This document shows, one piece after another, positions 15,011-27,085 of a stretch of DNA of 64,000 nt. Both the position numbers and the translations under genes were made by a program. Numbering within the stretch: the first letter of the stretch is position 1; every line of letters begins with the position of its first letter. The notes under the pieces were generated by a model. That model was not told the origin of the DNA, made no database searches, and saw nothing but the letters and a program-made list of their open reading frames with translations. This stretch comes from Diphasiastrum complanatum (Eukaryota > Streptophyta > Lycopodiopsida > Lycopodiales > Lycopodiaceae), in NCBI GenBank assembly GCA_029204225.1, contig CM055094.1:32661841-32725840 (forward strand), read 5' to 3'.

Positions 15011-17421
15011 AAGTCCTGTTAGGATCTAGTGCAGTATGCATATCACATGAATCAATCACCATAGACACTCCTCACAAGCTCTCAAAGATGGCACAACAAA
15101 GCTCTGTATAACAAAGAGAAAATTGTACATATAGAAAACACACTAATTGCAAGTGTCCTAAAATTGGCCTACCACCAACATGGCTTGCATGTTCTACATC
15201 CCATGTAGGCTCAAACTCCCATGCTTGACATTGCCAACTCTGACATGACTAGTACATAGGCCTCCCACCAATGAGCCTATCTCATCAAAAACATGTGACG
15301 CCAACCTAGATACTATCGTGCATATAACCATGCGACTCACCTGATCACTTGCCAAATTATCAGTTCACTTCCTAAGCAACCATCTCCATCTTTGTCGGCT
15401 CGCAACCATGGGCATGCTAGATCCACATCAACCAGTAATGCACTCCATGCCTCAGGATATGTACCACTACTAGGTACACTCCATGCCACCTACCTTCAAG
15501 TAGGCTTGACCCGTTCAAAGGTCACTATCTTGCTATCCAAGTCGATCGTCGAAGCATCACCTATCTTTCTTGGCTCCTAGCATCTGGTCACTCTCCCTAG
15601 CTATGTGTCACCTGACACCATGCCAATGCAAGCTCATCCATGAGTTGCCACTCACAGGATCTCGAGACTATTGTCCCCCTGATCGTATTGAGGTATATGG
15701 CTCTGGATGACTTTCTCTAGCTTTCCTGCAAATACAAAAAACTGCATGAAAGCTAGAGAAAGCTTATCCACGCCCATAATGGTAGATGCCTCCCCATCGA
15801 TACCATTGCCAATGACTGCCCCCCCACTGTAATGCCATCCTATACTCCCAAATGAGCACACCTTTTAAGTCCTCGCCATTAGTGTCCCCTCCAATAGATC
15901 ACTAGCAAAACACTCACCATAGTGTTTGCCCTCTGATCACACCCAACCGTTTGATCTCCATCAGCTTCTTAACCTAGAGCTGGCTCTCAAACCTTCACGC
16001 TTTGCCCATTTGCATTTGTAGTATTCTGATTCCATTATGAATCGCCCCTGTAAGTCCTGTCCAATGACTCAAGTCTTATCTAAAATAGCTGCCCCCTGAT
16101 GATCATTCCATGTCATCCTACAGTCCATCTTTATTAGGTATCCCAATGCCATCCCTGATCTCAAAGATTTGAACATCTACCCTATAATTATCCACCTGTA
16201 TTCCCTCAAACTAGCTTCGAAACCACTTTCTGATAATACATTGAGATGTGAACTCCAAAGCCCCTTAATATCTTTCCAAGTGAACCTGTGAGATCTTCCA
16301 TAGCCCAAACCAAATGATCTACACCCTATCATCACTAAAATCTGCATCCCTAATGCAATATTGATATGGCAAATTGACTTGCTTATCTAGAATAGACTAT
16401 TGAATTGTATCTCCTTGTGACAAACCTGATACATTGCTCCACAGCTACAATGACTTGATCAAAATGACTTACCAACTACAAAACTGCATGATCATCACAT
16501 CACCACTTGCCAAGAGCATCCAATGTGTGATTCTTGACCCGTTCTTCATCCTCCATGTGTCCCACACATAGTTCGTAGTCCAATACAAGTCCGCTATCAT
16601 GTCCAATGGCTTCCATTTGGCACCACCTCGCACTTCCATCACCCGTGACCGTCAAAATGTGTGTACCTCCAAGCTCGCCCATTTTGCTCTCCAAACAAGA
16701 AATTTTCAAGCTACATATGCATGTGTCAATGCAGCTATCACCTGACTTGACAATGTCACTGTCGATCATGCCTGTGAGAGCGTTCCCCCAAAATGCCACT
16801 TGACGTTGGTTGGTTCAAACCCCAAGAGTTGAACCTGATCACAAGAAGTTTTCACCCGTAATCGGTATACCATGCGTACCTCTAACCTGTGATTGCTTGC
16901 CCTCTCAAAATTATCACCAATAATGAGTAGTCACGCTGCCAAACTGCACTTTTGTTGCCAATACTAGCTTTCTCCACATAATTCCGCTATCATTCACTCC
17001 CATACTGCATTTACCACTTTCAAACACCCTGTTACCTTGTTAAAAGTAAGTAATAATGATTCCAAAGTGATAATGCCTCATTGTACTGCACTGTAGCAGG
17101 TTTCACCAGCCAAAAATAGCCCCAATTTTGACCCTACAGTATTCAAACAGCAAATGTAGTCCATCACTAGAGAAGTCATATCTCCTTGTCTGTAGTATCG
17201 ATCAATTTTTGGTGGTAAACCTGTCAAAAGCCACTCAACCTGCATCGCGACAAGGTATACATCAATTAATTTTCCAATGAGATTCTTTACTTTTCATATG
17301 TACCTTCAAAGAGATTCTTTTTTCTTCTTCTGTACATTGTTGAGTCGTGCAAGAATTCCGTATGAATAACTAATTTCTCTGAACTGGTTCAAAAATGCAT
17401 CTTTCCATAGTAAATAGATAG
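15011..17421. other. unassigned 2.4 kb
   Basis: No retroelement domain, exon or tandem repeat was recognised. A 99-codon minus-strand frame (16500-16799) has no recognisable motif. The stretch may be non-coding interior of a retroelement, since gag scraps follow it directly. Confidence 0.3.
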
Positions 17422-17799
17422 CTACACGAAGTACCATATGCGTGCTTGCTTTCTCAGAAGACCAGGGAAGATCCGTAGCTTGTCAGCATCAGCACCTTCG
17501 TTGTTCGAGTTAACAATTGACTCGAACTGCGAAACATAACTATCAGCATCATTTGAAGATGTTCCTTTGAAATAATCATCAAGATCTGAATTTAAGACAT
17601 CAGAACCTGGTTCAACTGCAACAGAAGCTTCAAGACAAAGATTTTCAGGTAAATTTTAAGGATTAAGAAGATTATCAAAAGACATTTCGTTCAAATTTTG
17701 GAAGGGTGAATATTCTCTTTGCAAAGATTCTTGAAGACTTTTGAAAAAATCGTCTCGAAGTTTTCGATATCTTTCTAGTCGAGCAACTCTATCTGACAT
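17422..17799 (-). pseudogene. gag: gypsy-type gag N-terminal fragment
   Basis: Translated by hand on the minus strand from ATG 17799: MSDRVARLERYRKLRDDF, then an acidic region, then DYFKGTSSNDADSYVSQFES and KLRIFPGLLRKQARIWYF, ending at TAG 17422-17424. The last segment fits the start of a plant retrotransposon gag capsid domain. One in-frame TAA interrupts it after NLLNP. It is too broken for ORF callers and ends abruptly at both sides. Confidence 0.55.
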
Positions 17800-17810
17800 A
17801 CACTGTCTTT

Positions 17811-18008
17811 AGGATCAAATCTTTGAATAAGGAGTTGTCTTCTATAGATGATAAAGTCAAAGATGATGAGTTAGTTCAAATCATTTTGAATGGATTAGGA
17901 GATGATTATTCTAATCTTGTTCAAACCTTTGCTATTCAAGATTCACTTCCTAGCATTGAAAAACTTCAAAGTGTGCTTGTAAGTGAGGAGAAGAAGAGTT
18001 TTTCCTAG
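17811..18008 (+). pseudogene. gag: copia gag fragment (C3-like)
   Basis: It reads RIKSLNKELSSIDDKVKDDE..., then LVQIILNGLGDDYSNLVQ and LPSIEKLQSVLVSEE. This closely parallels the C3 gag middle (LNKELSAIGEKIQDQELVQ). It joins the gypsy gag scrap in opposite orientation at about 17800-17811. Confidence 0.8.
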
Positions 18009-18384
18009 TTCTCTATATAGAAGAAAAATGGACCAAAAGTGCTCAATAGAAGGTTTTGTCCAAGTGTCAATTTTGCATGATAAATCATCACATGACAAAG
18101 CACCCTCACACATGTGAGATTAGAGGATTATCAGTACCACGAGATCCCACTTTTTGTATATATAGAGCCACATTTGGCCATAACCAACAAGCAACACCAA
18201 TCTTGGTTTTGGAGGCAATTCTTGTCAATTTCATCATTTGTCTTGATTTTTCTTGATAGTTTTGGGTTCCTATCATATTGTTCTTCAATTTCAGGCTGGA
18301 GTCCGTACTCTAATAGGTTTTCACACGTGTGAAACCAGCAAGTACAAATCCCTTTCATTTATGATTGTTCTTGTTAGATTTTCT
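18009..18384 (+). other. LTR-like scrap with TATA box and G-box palindrome
   Basis: It contains TATATATAG (18157-18165) and the palindrome TTCACACGTGTGAA (18320-18333). The palindrome also recurs in the C3 LTR and leader. It is probably a promoter fragment of a C3-type element. Boundaries are not visible. Confidence 0.35.
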
Positions 18385-19401
18385 CATCTAACAAGGCCAA
18401 TGATTGAAGAAGATCAGCGGGCATTTGATAGGAGGAAACGGAAAGCACAGAATGTCATCAACTTGTTAGTCAGAGATGCTATCATTCCCTACATTTCGGA
18501 TTTGGAAGGACCGAAAGAAGCATGGGATACGTTGAAGGCATTGTTTGAGACCACAAACACATCTCGAGTGCTATTTCTGAAGACGAAGCTACACACACTA
18601 CGGATGGATGATGGTGCAACTATTGCCGATCATCTATTGAAGATAAAGGAGATCTGTGATCAACTAACTGCTGTTGGAGAGCGAGTACAGGATTGTGAGA
18701 TTTGTCAATTGACATTGAACAGCTTGAGTGAGTCACATCAGATGTTTGTGACAAGCATTGCCACACGGGAAAATCTTCCAACCTATGAAGAGCTATGTGG
18801 ATTACTATTGCAGAAAGGGCAACGTCAAGAGAATTTGAGTCATCGTAACAAAGGCTATGATCAAGCTCTTGCAATTAGAGGATGAGGTGGAAGATTTCGC
18901 TGTGGTAGGTATCAATCGAAAGGAGGAAACTCAAGTCGGAGATCATTTCAACAATTTCATGAGCAAGTCAATGATAGCCCAAATTGAAGTATTTGGAATC
19001 AAGGTCGAGGTCAAGGACGTGGCTATACCTAGAAATTGTAGGTACTGCAACAAACCTGGCCATTGGATGCGTGAATGCTTCAAGAAACAAAAGGAGATAG
19101 CACAAAGAAAAGGCAAATGGCAAGTGGGCAATTATGCTGATCATTATCAATTTGATGATGATCATTATGAAGACAGTTATGTTGATCAACATCAATACAA
19201 TGATGATCAATATGAAGATGATACAGACGAAAGCTCAAACTTGTTCATTACGGCGCTAATGACAAGTGACGAAGTAAAGAATACCTGGTACATTGACAAT
19301 GCAGCATCCAAGCACATGACTTTGAGGGAGGAGTGGTTTTCGGAATTCAAGAAAATCCACAATGGCGATGAAGTTGGACAAGTTGATGGCCAATTGCTAC
19401 T
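18385..19401 (+). pseudogene. gag: C1b gag, zinc knuckle and protease start
   Basis: Gag lacks its N-terminus. Recognisable parts are the capsid-like region (AWDTLKALFETTNTSRVLF), a frameshift near 18860-18885, a CX2CX4HX4C knuckle (CRYCNKPGHWMREC, about 19040-19080), an acidic His/Asp/Tyr-rich stretch, and the protease start (TWYIDNAASKHM). There DNA replaces the usual active-site DSG, so the catalytic Asp survives but its Ser-Gly context is lost. It stops where G3 begins. Confidence 0.8.
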
Positions 19402-19892
19402 TGTTGTGGGTATTTCATTTATACAAATAAATAAGTGAGTCTCACAACTTAAGATACTATTGGCCAAGCCTTGCCTAGTGGGCCCCGCCATAGTACAGTA
19501 GAATAATAAGTGCAAGGCACTGGCATCCTATGTGTATAAGCCCAGCCACCAATGAGCATAAGTAGCAAGTTGTAATTCCTAGGAATAAGAGACTAGGAGC
19601 TTAAAACTCTAAAATGACATTAGAGGCCCTAAGTCAAGCTGCAAATAAAAAAGCTAAAGGGTCCAACTTAAAACTCACATGAATCATGTGAGTGCCCTTG
19701 TGCTTTCTTAGCACCAAAAGATTTAAGTTGTGTTTATTTTAAAGGCTTGGATTAGAATCCTGGCCCCAATGAAGTGGCCAATGAGAGTAAAGGAGGCTCA
19801 CCTCTAAAATCTATAAGAGGGAGTCATTTCCTTTGTATTGTATCATCTTCCATTCTCATTCTAAGAAAACTCTCTTGGTTTCTCCATCTCCA

Positions 19893-19924
<32 letters not shown>

Positions 19925-20131
19925 TCTCCCTCTCTCCCTACGTTGGGATAGAATAGCTTTGGGTAGGCGCTCGAGCCCCCAAAGCCTTTCTCAATCTAGG
20001 CATTCTCTCTCTCTCTCTCTCTCCACTCTCTTTCTCCTCTGTCTCATCTCTCTCTCTCTTCTTGCTATGCAGGTGAAGGTGAGGTTGCCGCTCCCAGCGA
20101 TGGACCCCTATGCTACATCGACGACACAACA
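19402..20131 (+). repeat. gypsy-type LTR G3
   Basis: 730 bp, starting TGTTGTGGGTATTTC (compare G1 LTR, TGTTGGGGGTATTCCC) and ending ACAACA just before a TGGCGCC primer site. It holds the same sequence landmarks as G1 LTRs (GCATCCTATGTGTATAAGCCC..., CAATGAGCA) and two long CT-rich tracts (19878-19932 and 20004-20062). No partner LTR was found here. Confidence 0.75.
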
Positions 20132-20132
20132 G

Positions 20133-20270
20133 TGGCGCCGTTGTTGGGGAGCACCACACACTCGCTTTGCCGCATAGTTTTTTGCTCGCTCTCTTCTTCT
20201 CTCTTTTCTCTCCCTCTCCTCTTCTCTCTCTTCTGTTTTTTCATCAAAAAATCAAATTTTAAGGGTAGAA
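20133..20270 (+). other. G3 primer-binding site and short internal remnant
   Basis: TGGCGCCGTTGTTGGGG (20133-20149) is the gypsy primer site type seen also after G1 and G2 LTRs. About 120 CT-rich bases follow before copia integrase sequence resumes. Confidence 0.7.
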
Positions 20271-22264
20271 AGGTAAGACACCCCATGAAGCTTTTACTGG
20301 AAAGAAACCTAATATTCCTCATTTGAGAGTATTTGGTTGTGATGCTTATGCTCATATTCTTGATGAGAAACGAAAGAAATTGGATGAAAAAGCTGTCAAG
20401 TGTATTTTCCTTGGATGTGATGAGAAGGCCAAGGCATATAGGATGTATGATACAAATGCACAGACGCTTGTGATTTCTAGGGTTGCTACATTTGACGAGA
20501 TGGGTCAAGGTGAACAATCTGAAGAAATCACTAAACATTTTGATGAGGGAGCGAAAGTACAGGTCAAGAAAGAAGTGGATTTTGATGCAGAAGATTCAAT
20601 AGAAAAAGATAAGTTTGAAGCTGAAATCCCTAAGAGAGTACCTAAATGGTACTTATCAGTCACAGGTGATGCTAAGAAGGGAGAGCTTAGAAGGTCAAGC
20701 AGAAATCAAAAAACTCCTGCAAGGTTAGAGATGAATCTATCCCTAATGGATTTCGTGTTAAAGGCTCAAGAACCAAAAATCTTTCATGAAGCAAAGGAGC
20801 ACAAGGGGCGTGCAGCAATGGAAACAAGAATGGAGGCCATATCAAAAAATAGGACGTGGAACTTGGTTGAGCTACCTGAGGGTAAGATGTCTATCACTTG
20901 CAAATGGATTTATAAGATCAAATATGAAGAAAATGGGCAACTCAACAAGTACAAAGCACAGTTGAATTTGGGCAGCAAGAAGGCATTGATTTTGAGAAAA
21001 TCTTCGCACCCGTAGCTAAGATGGTAACTATACGTTCTATCATTGCTATTTCTACTTTTCATGGTTGGAAGATCCAACAAATGGACGTTAAATCTGTCTT
21101 TCTTAATGGAGTGCTGGATGAAGAGGTGTATTTAATACAACCTCAAGGATTTGTTGAGCCAGGGAGAGAGCATCTTGTTTGTAAGCTCAACAAAGCTATC
21201 TATGGATTGAAGCAAGCACCACGGGCGTGGTACTCTTGCATTGATGAACACTTCAAGTGAAGGGGAATGGTAAAGAGTAAGGCTGATCCTAATCTTTACA
21301 TTCTAAAGCAAGATTTAGATATAGTGTTCATTGTTTTGTATGTGGATGATTTGATTAGTACAGGAAGTAATGAGAGCTTAATTGATGAAATCAAATCAGA
21401 TCTTTCCAATGCTTTTGACATGAGCGATCTAGGATTGATGCACTATTGTCTTGGCATTGAAGTATGGCAAAAGGAAGAGGTTGTCTTTCTTACACAAAGC
21501 AAGTATGCATGAGATTTGCTTTATGAGATCAATATGCAGGATTGTAAGTCTTTGAGTACACCGATGGATGTCAACATGAAGCTTACTGCATATGACGAAT
21601 CTGATAAAGTAGATGCTTACTTGTACAGGCAGCTGGTGGGTAGTTTGATCTATTTGACACACACACGACCTGATATTTCTTATGTTGTTAGTCAATTTAT
21701 GCAAAATCCTAGTCAAGCACACTGGAAGTCTGCTAAACATATTCTCAGGTACATTCGAGGGACATTGAATTTTGGTTTGAAGTATGATCAGCCTGAAGCA
21801 CCAATGTTGGTAGGTTACACAGATGCTAATTGGGCAGGTAATATTGATGATAGAAGACCTACCAGTGGTCATACGTTCAGTTATGGTACAACTACAGTTC
21901 CATGGAACAGCAAAAAGCAACCTACAGTAGCCTTATCTTTGACGAAAGCTGAATATCGTGCACTCAGCAATGCTACATAGGAAGTAGTATGGCTACGAAG
22001 ATTGCTTGTTGATTTAGGTCAATCATAGGTGGATGCAACTACTATTTCTTGTGACAACCAAAGCTACATTCACCTTGCCAATAATCCAGTTCTACATGCT
22101 CGAACCAAGCACATCGGAATACATGCTCAAACCATTGATCTCGTTTTTTGTAAATCTGAAGATCAAATGGCAGATATTTTTACTAAGTCATTAGGTAGAT
22201 GTAAATTTGAAAGTTTTGTACTTTATTAGGAATAGAAGAATGTAATTTTATCATTGAGGGAGAG
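20271..22264 (+). pseudogene. pol: C1b pol: integrase C-part, RT, RNase H, decayed
   Basis: Integrase tail (LRVFGCDAYAH...KCIFLG) leads into linker, RT (QQMDVKSVFLNG, YGLKQAPRAWY, YVDD at about 21340) and RNase H (SKKQP...[15 protein letters not shown]). Breaks relative to C1a are a deletion near 20960-21020, TGA at 21258-21260, TGA near 21511, TAG at 21978, TAG at 22027, a deletion in the RNase H tail (IHAQTIDL) and a frameshift near 22208. The 21978 and 22027 stops read CAA and CAG in C1a. Confidence 0.9.
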
Positions 22265-22498
22265 TGTTAGAAACCAATGATAAACTTGTTATTGTTTACG
22301 ATTTACTGTTGACAGCTATTACCAACTGTAAGTAGCTGTAGGCTAGTCTGTAGTCAACTACTAGTTTTCTCTCTCTATATTCAGGGTTTATTGTACTCTC
22401 TTTCATTCAGTGTGATACAGTGTGATGGTGTGTTCTTCTTCTTTCTCTTGGTAATTGCTTATGGTGATTGATTGATAGTGCTCATCAGATTATTGACA
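22265..22498 (+). repeat. 3' LTR of C1b
   Basis: 234 bp from TGTTAGAAACCA to TTGACA, with the polypurine tract TTGAGGGAGAG just before. It corresponds end to end with the C1a LTR but is shorter. Confidence 0.9.
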
Positions 22499-22898
22499 TT
22501 ATTTACTTTTTGGATTTTGGAAATCCCTTTTATTAAATGTATATGCTCACATGTGTTGCCACCTATCATTTATACTTATGTGTTTATTTATGATTTCATG
22601 AAAGACGTAATAGTTCAATTTAAATGGTCTAAAGGTAATTAAGATGATCCTTTTTACCGTCACGAAGATCGGTAGAGATACCACTCTTAATTATGAATTT
22701 GACAAATGTCAAATCAACATGCCATGTGATCATCTTCTCCACTATGTCATTGTATAGCTTAGTTACTTTCTATTTTCACCTTACACTTTCTTTTTCCTCT
22801 CACTCGTTCATGCTCACTTGCTCTCACCTACATCATTCACGCTCTTGCTCTCACATTTACCATTGCTTTGCTTTCTACCTTTCAATCAGCCAAGCAAT

Positions 22899-24667
22899 AT
22901 GGATTCGAGTGCAAGCACCAGCTCTAGTGTCAGTTGGAAAATTCATGCATCCATCCGACTTGCATCAATTCAGTCACTTCTAGATCAATGCAGGTTGGGT
23001 AATCTCAAGGTGGACTCGTCAATATTTTTGCAAGAGATCATCATTGATTTTGTGAATTCCATTCACACAGTGGCTGAGTCTGATTTCAAGGTTTCACTAT
23101 GGAATTCCACTCTCACAATCAATGAAGATGTCTTCTCTACAGCTCTTGGACTACCCACAGATGGCGTAGCCAATCCAACGTCCAAGGACTCCATTGAAGA
23201 GTCAAAGTATTTTCTTTCAAAGTCTTTTGTACCAAGAAAAGGGTACAAATTATGATGGTGAAGGATGCACAACTAAGATTCTTTTGCAAGTATGCAAATC
23301 AGGTGCTATTCATCACTGATGCTGATGCCACCATCTCAGTTTACAATTTTGGATAATTGATTGATGCATTGGCAGGTCATCCAATATGTTTCGAAACCAT
23401 TGCTTACAAGACATTCTTCCATTGGGTTAAGAACAAGAAGTTTTCTATGGTGGGAACACACATATCTCGATTGTGTGAACATTTCGACATACTCATTGAT
23501 ATGAAACGAAATGTTCTAGCAGGCAGAATGCTCATGACTATTATAATCAAAGTATCTATTCTCCTGTTGAATACCTTTGTTTCACAAATCCAGACAACGA
23601 CCACTGCTGCTATGGAGGTCGACACAACAACAGTCCAGAAGGACTCTATTTCGGATGCTGCTGTATAGGTTATTCCAGACTCTTCCACACCAGCCGACTC
23701 TTTGGCAGTCGTCCCAGTTGGGCACGGGTCTACTCAGAAGCCAAAAATTCCCCCCTCCACAGATGACGATGACACAATTTCTAATATACATATGTAGGAT
23801 AAAAGCAAAGAAATTGATGAGGACAAAGAGAAAGAAAATTTATACCGGTGGTACTAGCAGTTATCAATCAAAACAAAAAAAATTGTTGACAAAATTTATG
23901 CTTACGATATGCACATGCAGCAAGGCATGAATAAGCTATTTCAATCTTCAGATGATATGGCAGCAGAGATTGAAATGTTGACTACAAAGGTTCAGTCTTT
24001 CGAGGCAGACAACAAGAAGCTCTTTGAATGAACACAGTCACTTGGGCGAATGCTGCAGCAGACAACCCAAGAATCAGATTTGTATAAATGTAACAATAAG
24101 GCACTTTAGGCCAAGTTTGCAGATTTGTAAACAAAATTTGATTATTTATAAACTGAGTTCAATAAGGTCACTGCAGAAAAATCAACTCTATAGACCACAC
24201 TACAAGACGAGTGCACAAGGAGAATAAAGACAAAAACTATCTTATAGATATGTAGCAGCTTTGGGTCTATCCAAAGCGACTCTATGAAATTCTAGAGCTT
24301 TCAAGACCAGATGCTCAAAAATTTTCGAGTCGAGTTTTTGCTCTCGCTCGAGAATGATAAAGCACTTCTCGAAGATGAGTTTGCCGAGCTGAAGGAGCTA
24401 TCAACAGAGACGACCATCTGTTCTGGGCCAAATGCACATGACAAATATCTGCAGGCCTTGGAAAAGATCGAGAGTCTTTCGAAGGAGCTCCAGGCAACCC
24501 AGAATTATTCAAGGGTGGCTACCCATCTGGAGTACGCAGAAGCCTACATCAAGATCTCCGATCTTCAAAAAGAGGTCGCTGATCTGAAGCAACAACTCGA
24601 AGACCAGAAGCTAGCTGTGAATATTCATTCCCAGGATGTTGTTGATGCACTGCTGAAGACAAAATGA
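22899..24667 (+). pseudogene. decayed retroelement accessory ORF with C-terminal coiled coil
   Basis: From ATG 22899 (MDSSASTSSSVSWKIHASIR) a coding trace runs about 1.77 kb. The N-terminal domain includes SLWNSTLTINEDVF and ALGLPTDG, a pattern I associate with plant transposon-linked proteins. After a frameshift at about 23253 comes FITDADATISVYNFG and a helix-rich part up to AAV (23668). A Thr/Pro-rich linker follows, then heptad-rich sequence (23880-24667) ending KEVADLKQQLEDQKLAV. At least eight in-frame stops interrupt it. No signal peptide or membrane segment is apparent. Overall plan (N-domain, S/T/P linker, coiled coil) resembles the accessory ORFs at 36470-39670 and 63342 onward, though sequence similarity is weak. 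Confidence 0.5.
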
Positions 24668-24824
24668 CTGAGAACAAATCAGTCGAAGGTATGTGTAGAA
24701 CATTTTTGCGCCCTCCCCACACACCCTCCCTTACTCCCTCCCTGTGCCCCCTCCATGTGCACTCCTTGTGCCCTCCCAGCATGCCCTCCCTTGCGACACC
24801 TTCCATATGCCTTCCCTGGGGGGG

Positions 24825-24827
<3 letters not shown>

Positions 24828-24874
<47 letters not shown>

Positions 24875-24937
24875 GTGACGATAGGCAATAGGTATGTTTG
24901 TATTCTCTCTCTAAAATAGTTTTAATTATATAAATGA

Positions 24938-25005
<68 letters not shown>

Positions 25006-25015
25006 TGTGTGTGTG
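24828..25015 (+). repeat. GA and GT/GA microsatellites
   Basis: (GA)n at 24828-24872, then (GT)11 at 24939-24960 running directly into (GA)20 at 24961-25000 and a short (GT) tail. The preceding 24700-24820 is CCCTCC-rich. Confidence 0.95.
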
Positions 25016-26785
25016 TTAGCATGCATCTAGCTTCATATAATGTGTGTATCAATGTATAAGATGTTAACATTTGTGCGTCTAAGCATCAACTATGTTGTAC
25101 AAAGAACAAAGTTAATAAATGTAAGATAAACTTGTAAGAGAGTTTAAATTGTGACAAGTTTTTTGGGTTCCTCGCTCACATGTATAAATTTTTTCATCAT
25201 CTAATGTCCACAAGAAAATAACAAAAAAAATGAAACAAGTTGAGCCGACTGTCTTAGATTTACTCGTATTTCTCGTGACAATGTTTTCTATTCTAGAAAC
25301 TTAATAAATAATATATGATAAATCTAATAATGCTATAGAAGCTTATTGTAAATATCACATTTCAAAGCAAAGAACTTAGACTGAGGAGGTCTATTGTAAA
25401 GTCTAAAAAGATGTATTGCACATTAATGAAGCCATCATATGTATTATTTTGAGTGAAGTTCTCAAATATGAAATTACTTGCCACTATATCAAATAATATA
25501 TTTTGTGCATTGAAATTTTTATAAATGAAAAGAGTTGTGTGTACACAAAAAATGATAAATGCATTTCACACACATGGTTAAGTGTGATGTATATCTAGGA
25601 GATGCAAACAATTATTTATATTCTATGGTATTGAATAGTAGATGCAATGTTTAAAAATGGACACAAATCTTGTTGAATGTGCCAAGATGCCAATTAATAT
25701 GATTTGAATATATATAACAAAATCTAGTCATGCAAACATAATATTTATTATATTTTGTGAACATATATAACTTATGCTAAGCATACAAGTTGTTGGTCAA
25801 CATTCTTAGTTCTATAACTTTATAGAATATTTTCACATCATGTGCTACAATATTTAAGCTAGATTGAATAGTTTTTGTTGAACTAGATCACTATTTTAAT
25901 TAAATGATGATGCATATTTGAATTATGTTACCTTACATCAAATAAGGTGATCTCACATGTACACATTATTAGCTAGAGGACAAAATCATTTAGCAATAAT
26001 GTTTTAATGTAATGAAACAAATAAGTTTTATGTGGAATATCAATTATGTGGTAGCTGAATAGAAATATTTTATTTTTTGTTATCAATAAGTAATTTGTAC
26101 TTTCTATCATATATCTTTTATTAAATAATTATATACTTGGGTTGATTGAATTTTCTTTATATTTTTATATAGAATTCTTGGTATACTTTTTAGTCAAAAG
26201 CCAATAAATTTACATAACAAAAGCCTCTATAAAGTTTGATGGTAGAATGTAATGTTTGTGGTTGCATAATTTTAGTAAGTCTATAGGATTGAGACTATGT
26301 GGGAAGATTAGTGTACGTGAAAATAGAAAACACGGAAGAGACTATGCTAACTCCCAAAAGAAATTAGCAACTCAAACTTCAAGATGGGAAAATAAAAACA
26401 TATCTATCAAACATGTGAAAATTCCAACATATAAAGTTTTTGTTAAACATGAAGTACTCTTTAGCATAATTATCAAATTTGCATACCAAGACAAAATAGA
26501 AGAAATTCAACTGCAATGTCTTCAATAAAGTTCAGTTTATCGCAAAAAAAAGGACAGGTGTTGGTCACTTTTGTACAACAAGAAGACTACATAACCACTC
26601 ACATGAGAGCACACAAAACTATGAAGTGTCGGCGACTCTCTATTCAATCAACTGACATTACAGGTACAGGTGAAAGAGAAGCTCTAAAGACAAATATTCA
26701 AGTAGGTACTAGCCTACTCATATGGGCCTTGCGGGCTTCTTCTCAAGATAAGTTAAATCATTGAAAATGACCAACAACAAAATAC
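25016..26785. other. AT-rich DNA without recognised genes
   Basis: No exon, retroelement domain or repeat recognised. The 90-codon frame 26256-26528 has no familiar motif or supporting start context. Confidence 0.4.
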
Positions 26786-27085
26786 CAATAAAGCATTTGA
26801 GTTTTTCAAACTTTCATCTGCTAAGGCCCTTTATCAAGATGTCTACACAGCCTATTCATCTATGGGTACATGTATAAGCTCCACTTCCTTCATCTAAATT
26901 TTATCATGAATAAAGTGATAGTGAACTTCTCAGAGTGAGCATAAATATCTAGGTTCTTAGTGACATGTATGCAACTCAAATTATCACAATGAATGGGTGT
27001 TGCATCAACCTATATCTATTCACATTTTGTAAGCAACCTACATAGCCAAGTACACTCACATGATTCATTTGTCACTACCTTGTGT
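26786..27085 (-). pseudogene. copia RNase H remnant
   Basis: On the minus strand, heavily damaged but readable pieces of the C-terminal copia RNase H region: CTWLCRLLTK, VDATPIHCDNLSCIHVTKN, then VELIHVPIDE. Stops and small indels are frequent. No LTR was identified near it. Confidence 0.65.

Larger units (their letters stand above)
18385..22498 (+). mobile_element. copia element C1b (sister of C1a), broken by gypsy LTR G3
   Basis: gag and protease start (18385-19401), then foreign gypsy LTR and flank (19402-20270), then integrase C-part, RT and RNase H (20271-22264) and 3' LTR (22265-22498). The protease rest and integrase core between the two halves are deleted. No 5' LTR was found. Confidence 0.85.

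Noticed and set aside
16500-16799. 99-codon minus-strand frame
   Set aside because: No motif, no homologue within the window and no supporting context.
19833-20177. Ser/Leu-rich frames in both strands
   Set aside because: They come from CT tracts of the G3 LTR.
24549-25070. Minus-strand 173-codon frame
   Set aside because: Made from GA/GT microsatellites and the antisense of the coiled-coil ORF.
26256-26764. Two plus-strand frames (90 and 82 codons)
   Set aside because: Unremarkable composition in AT-rich DNA; no start context or domain.
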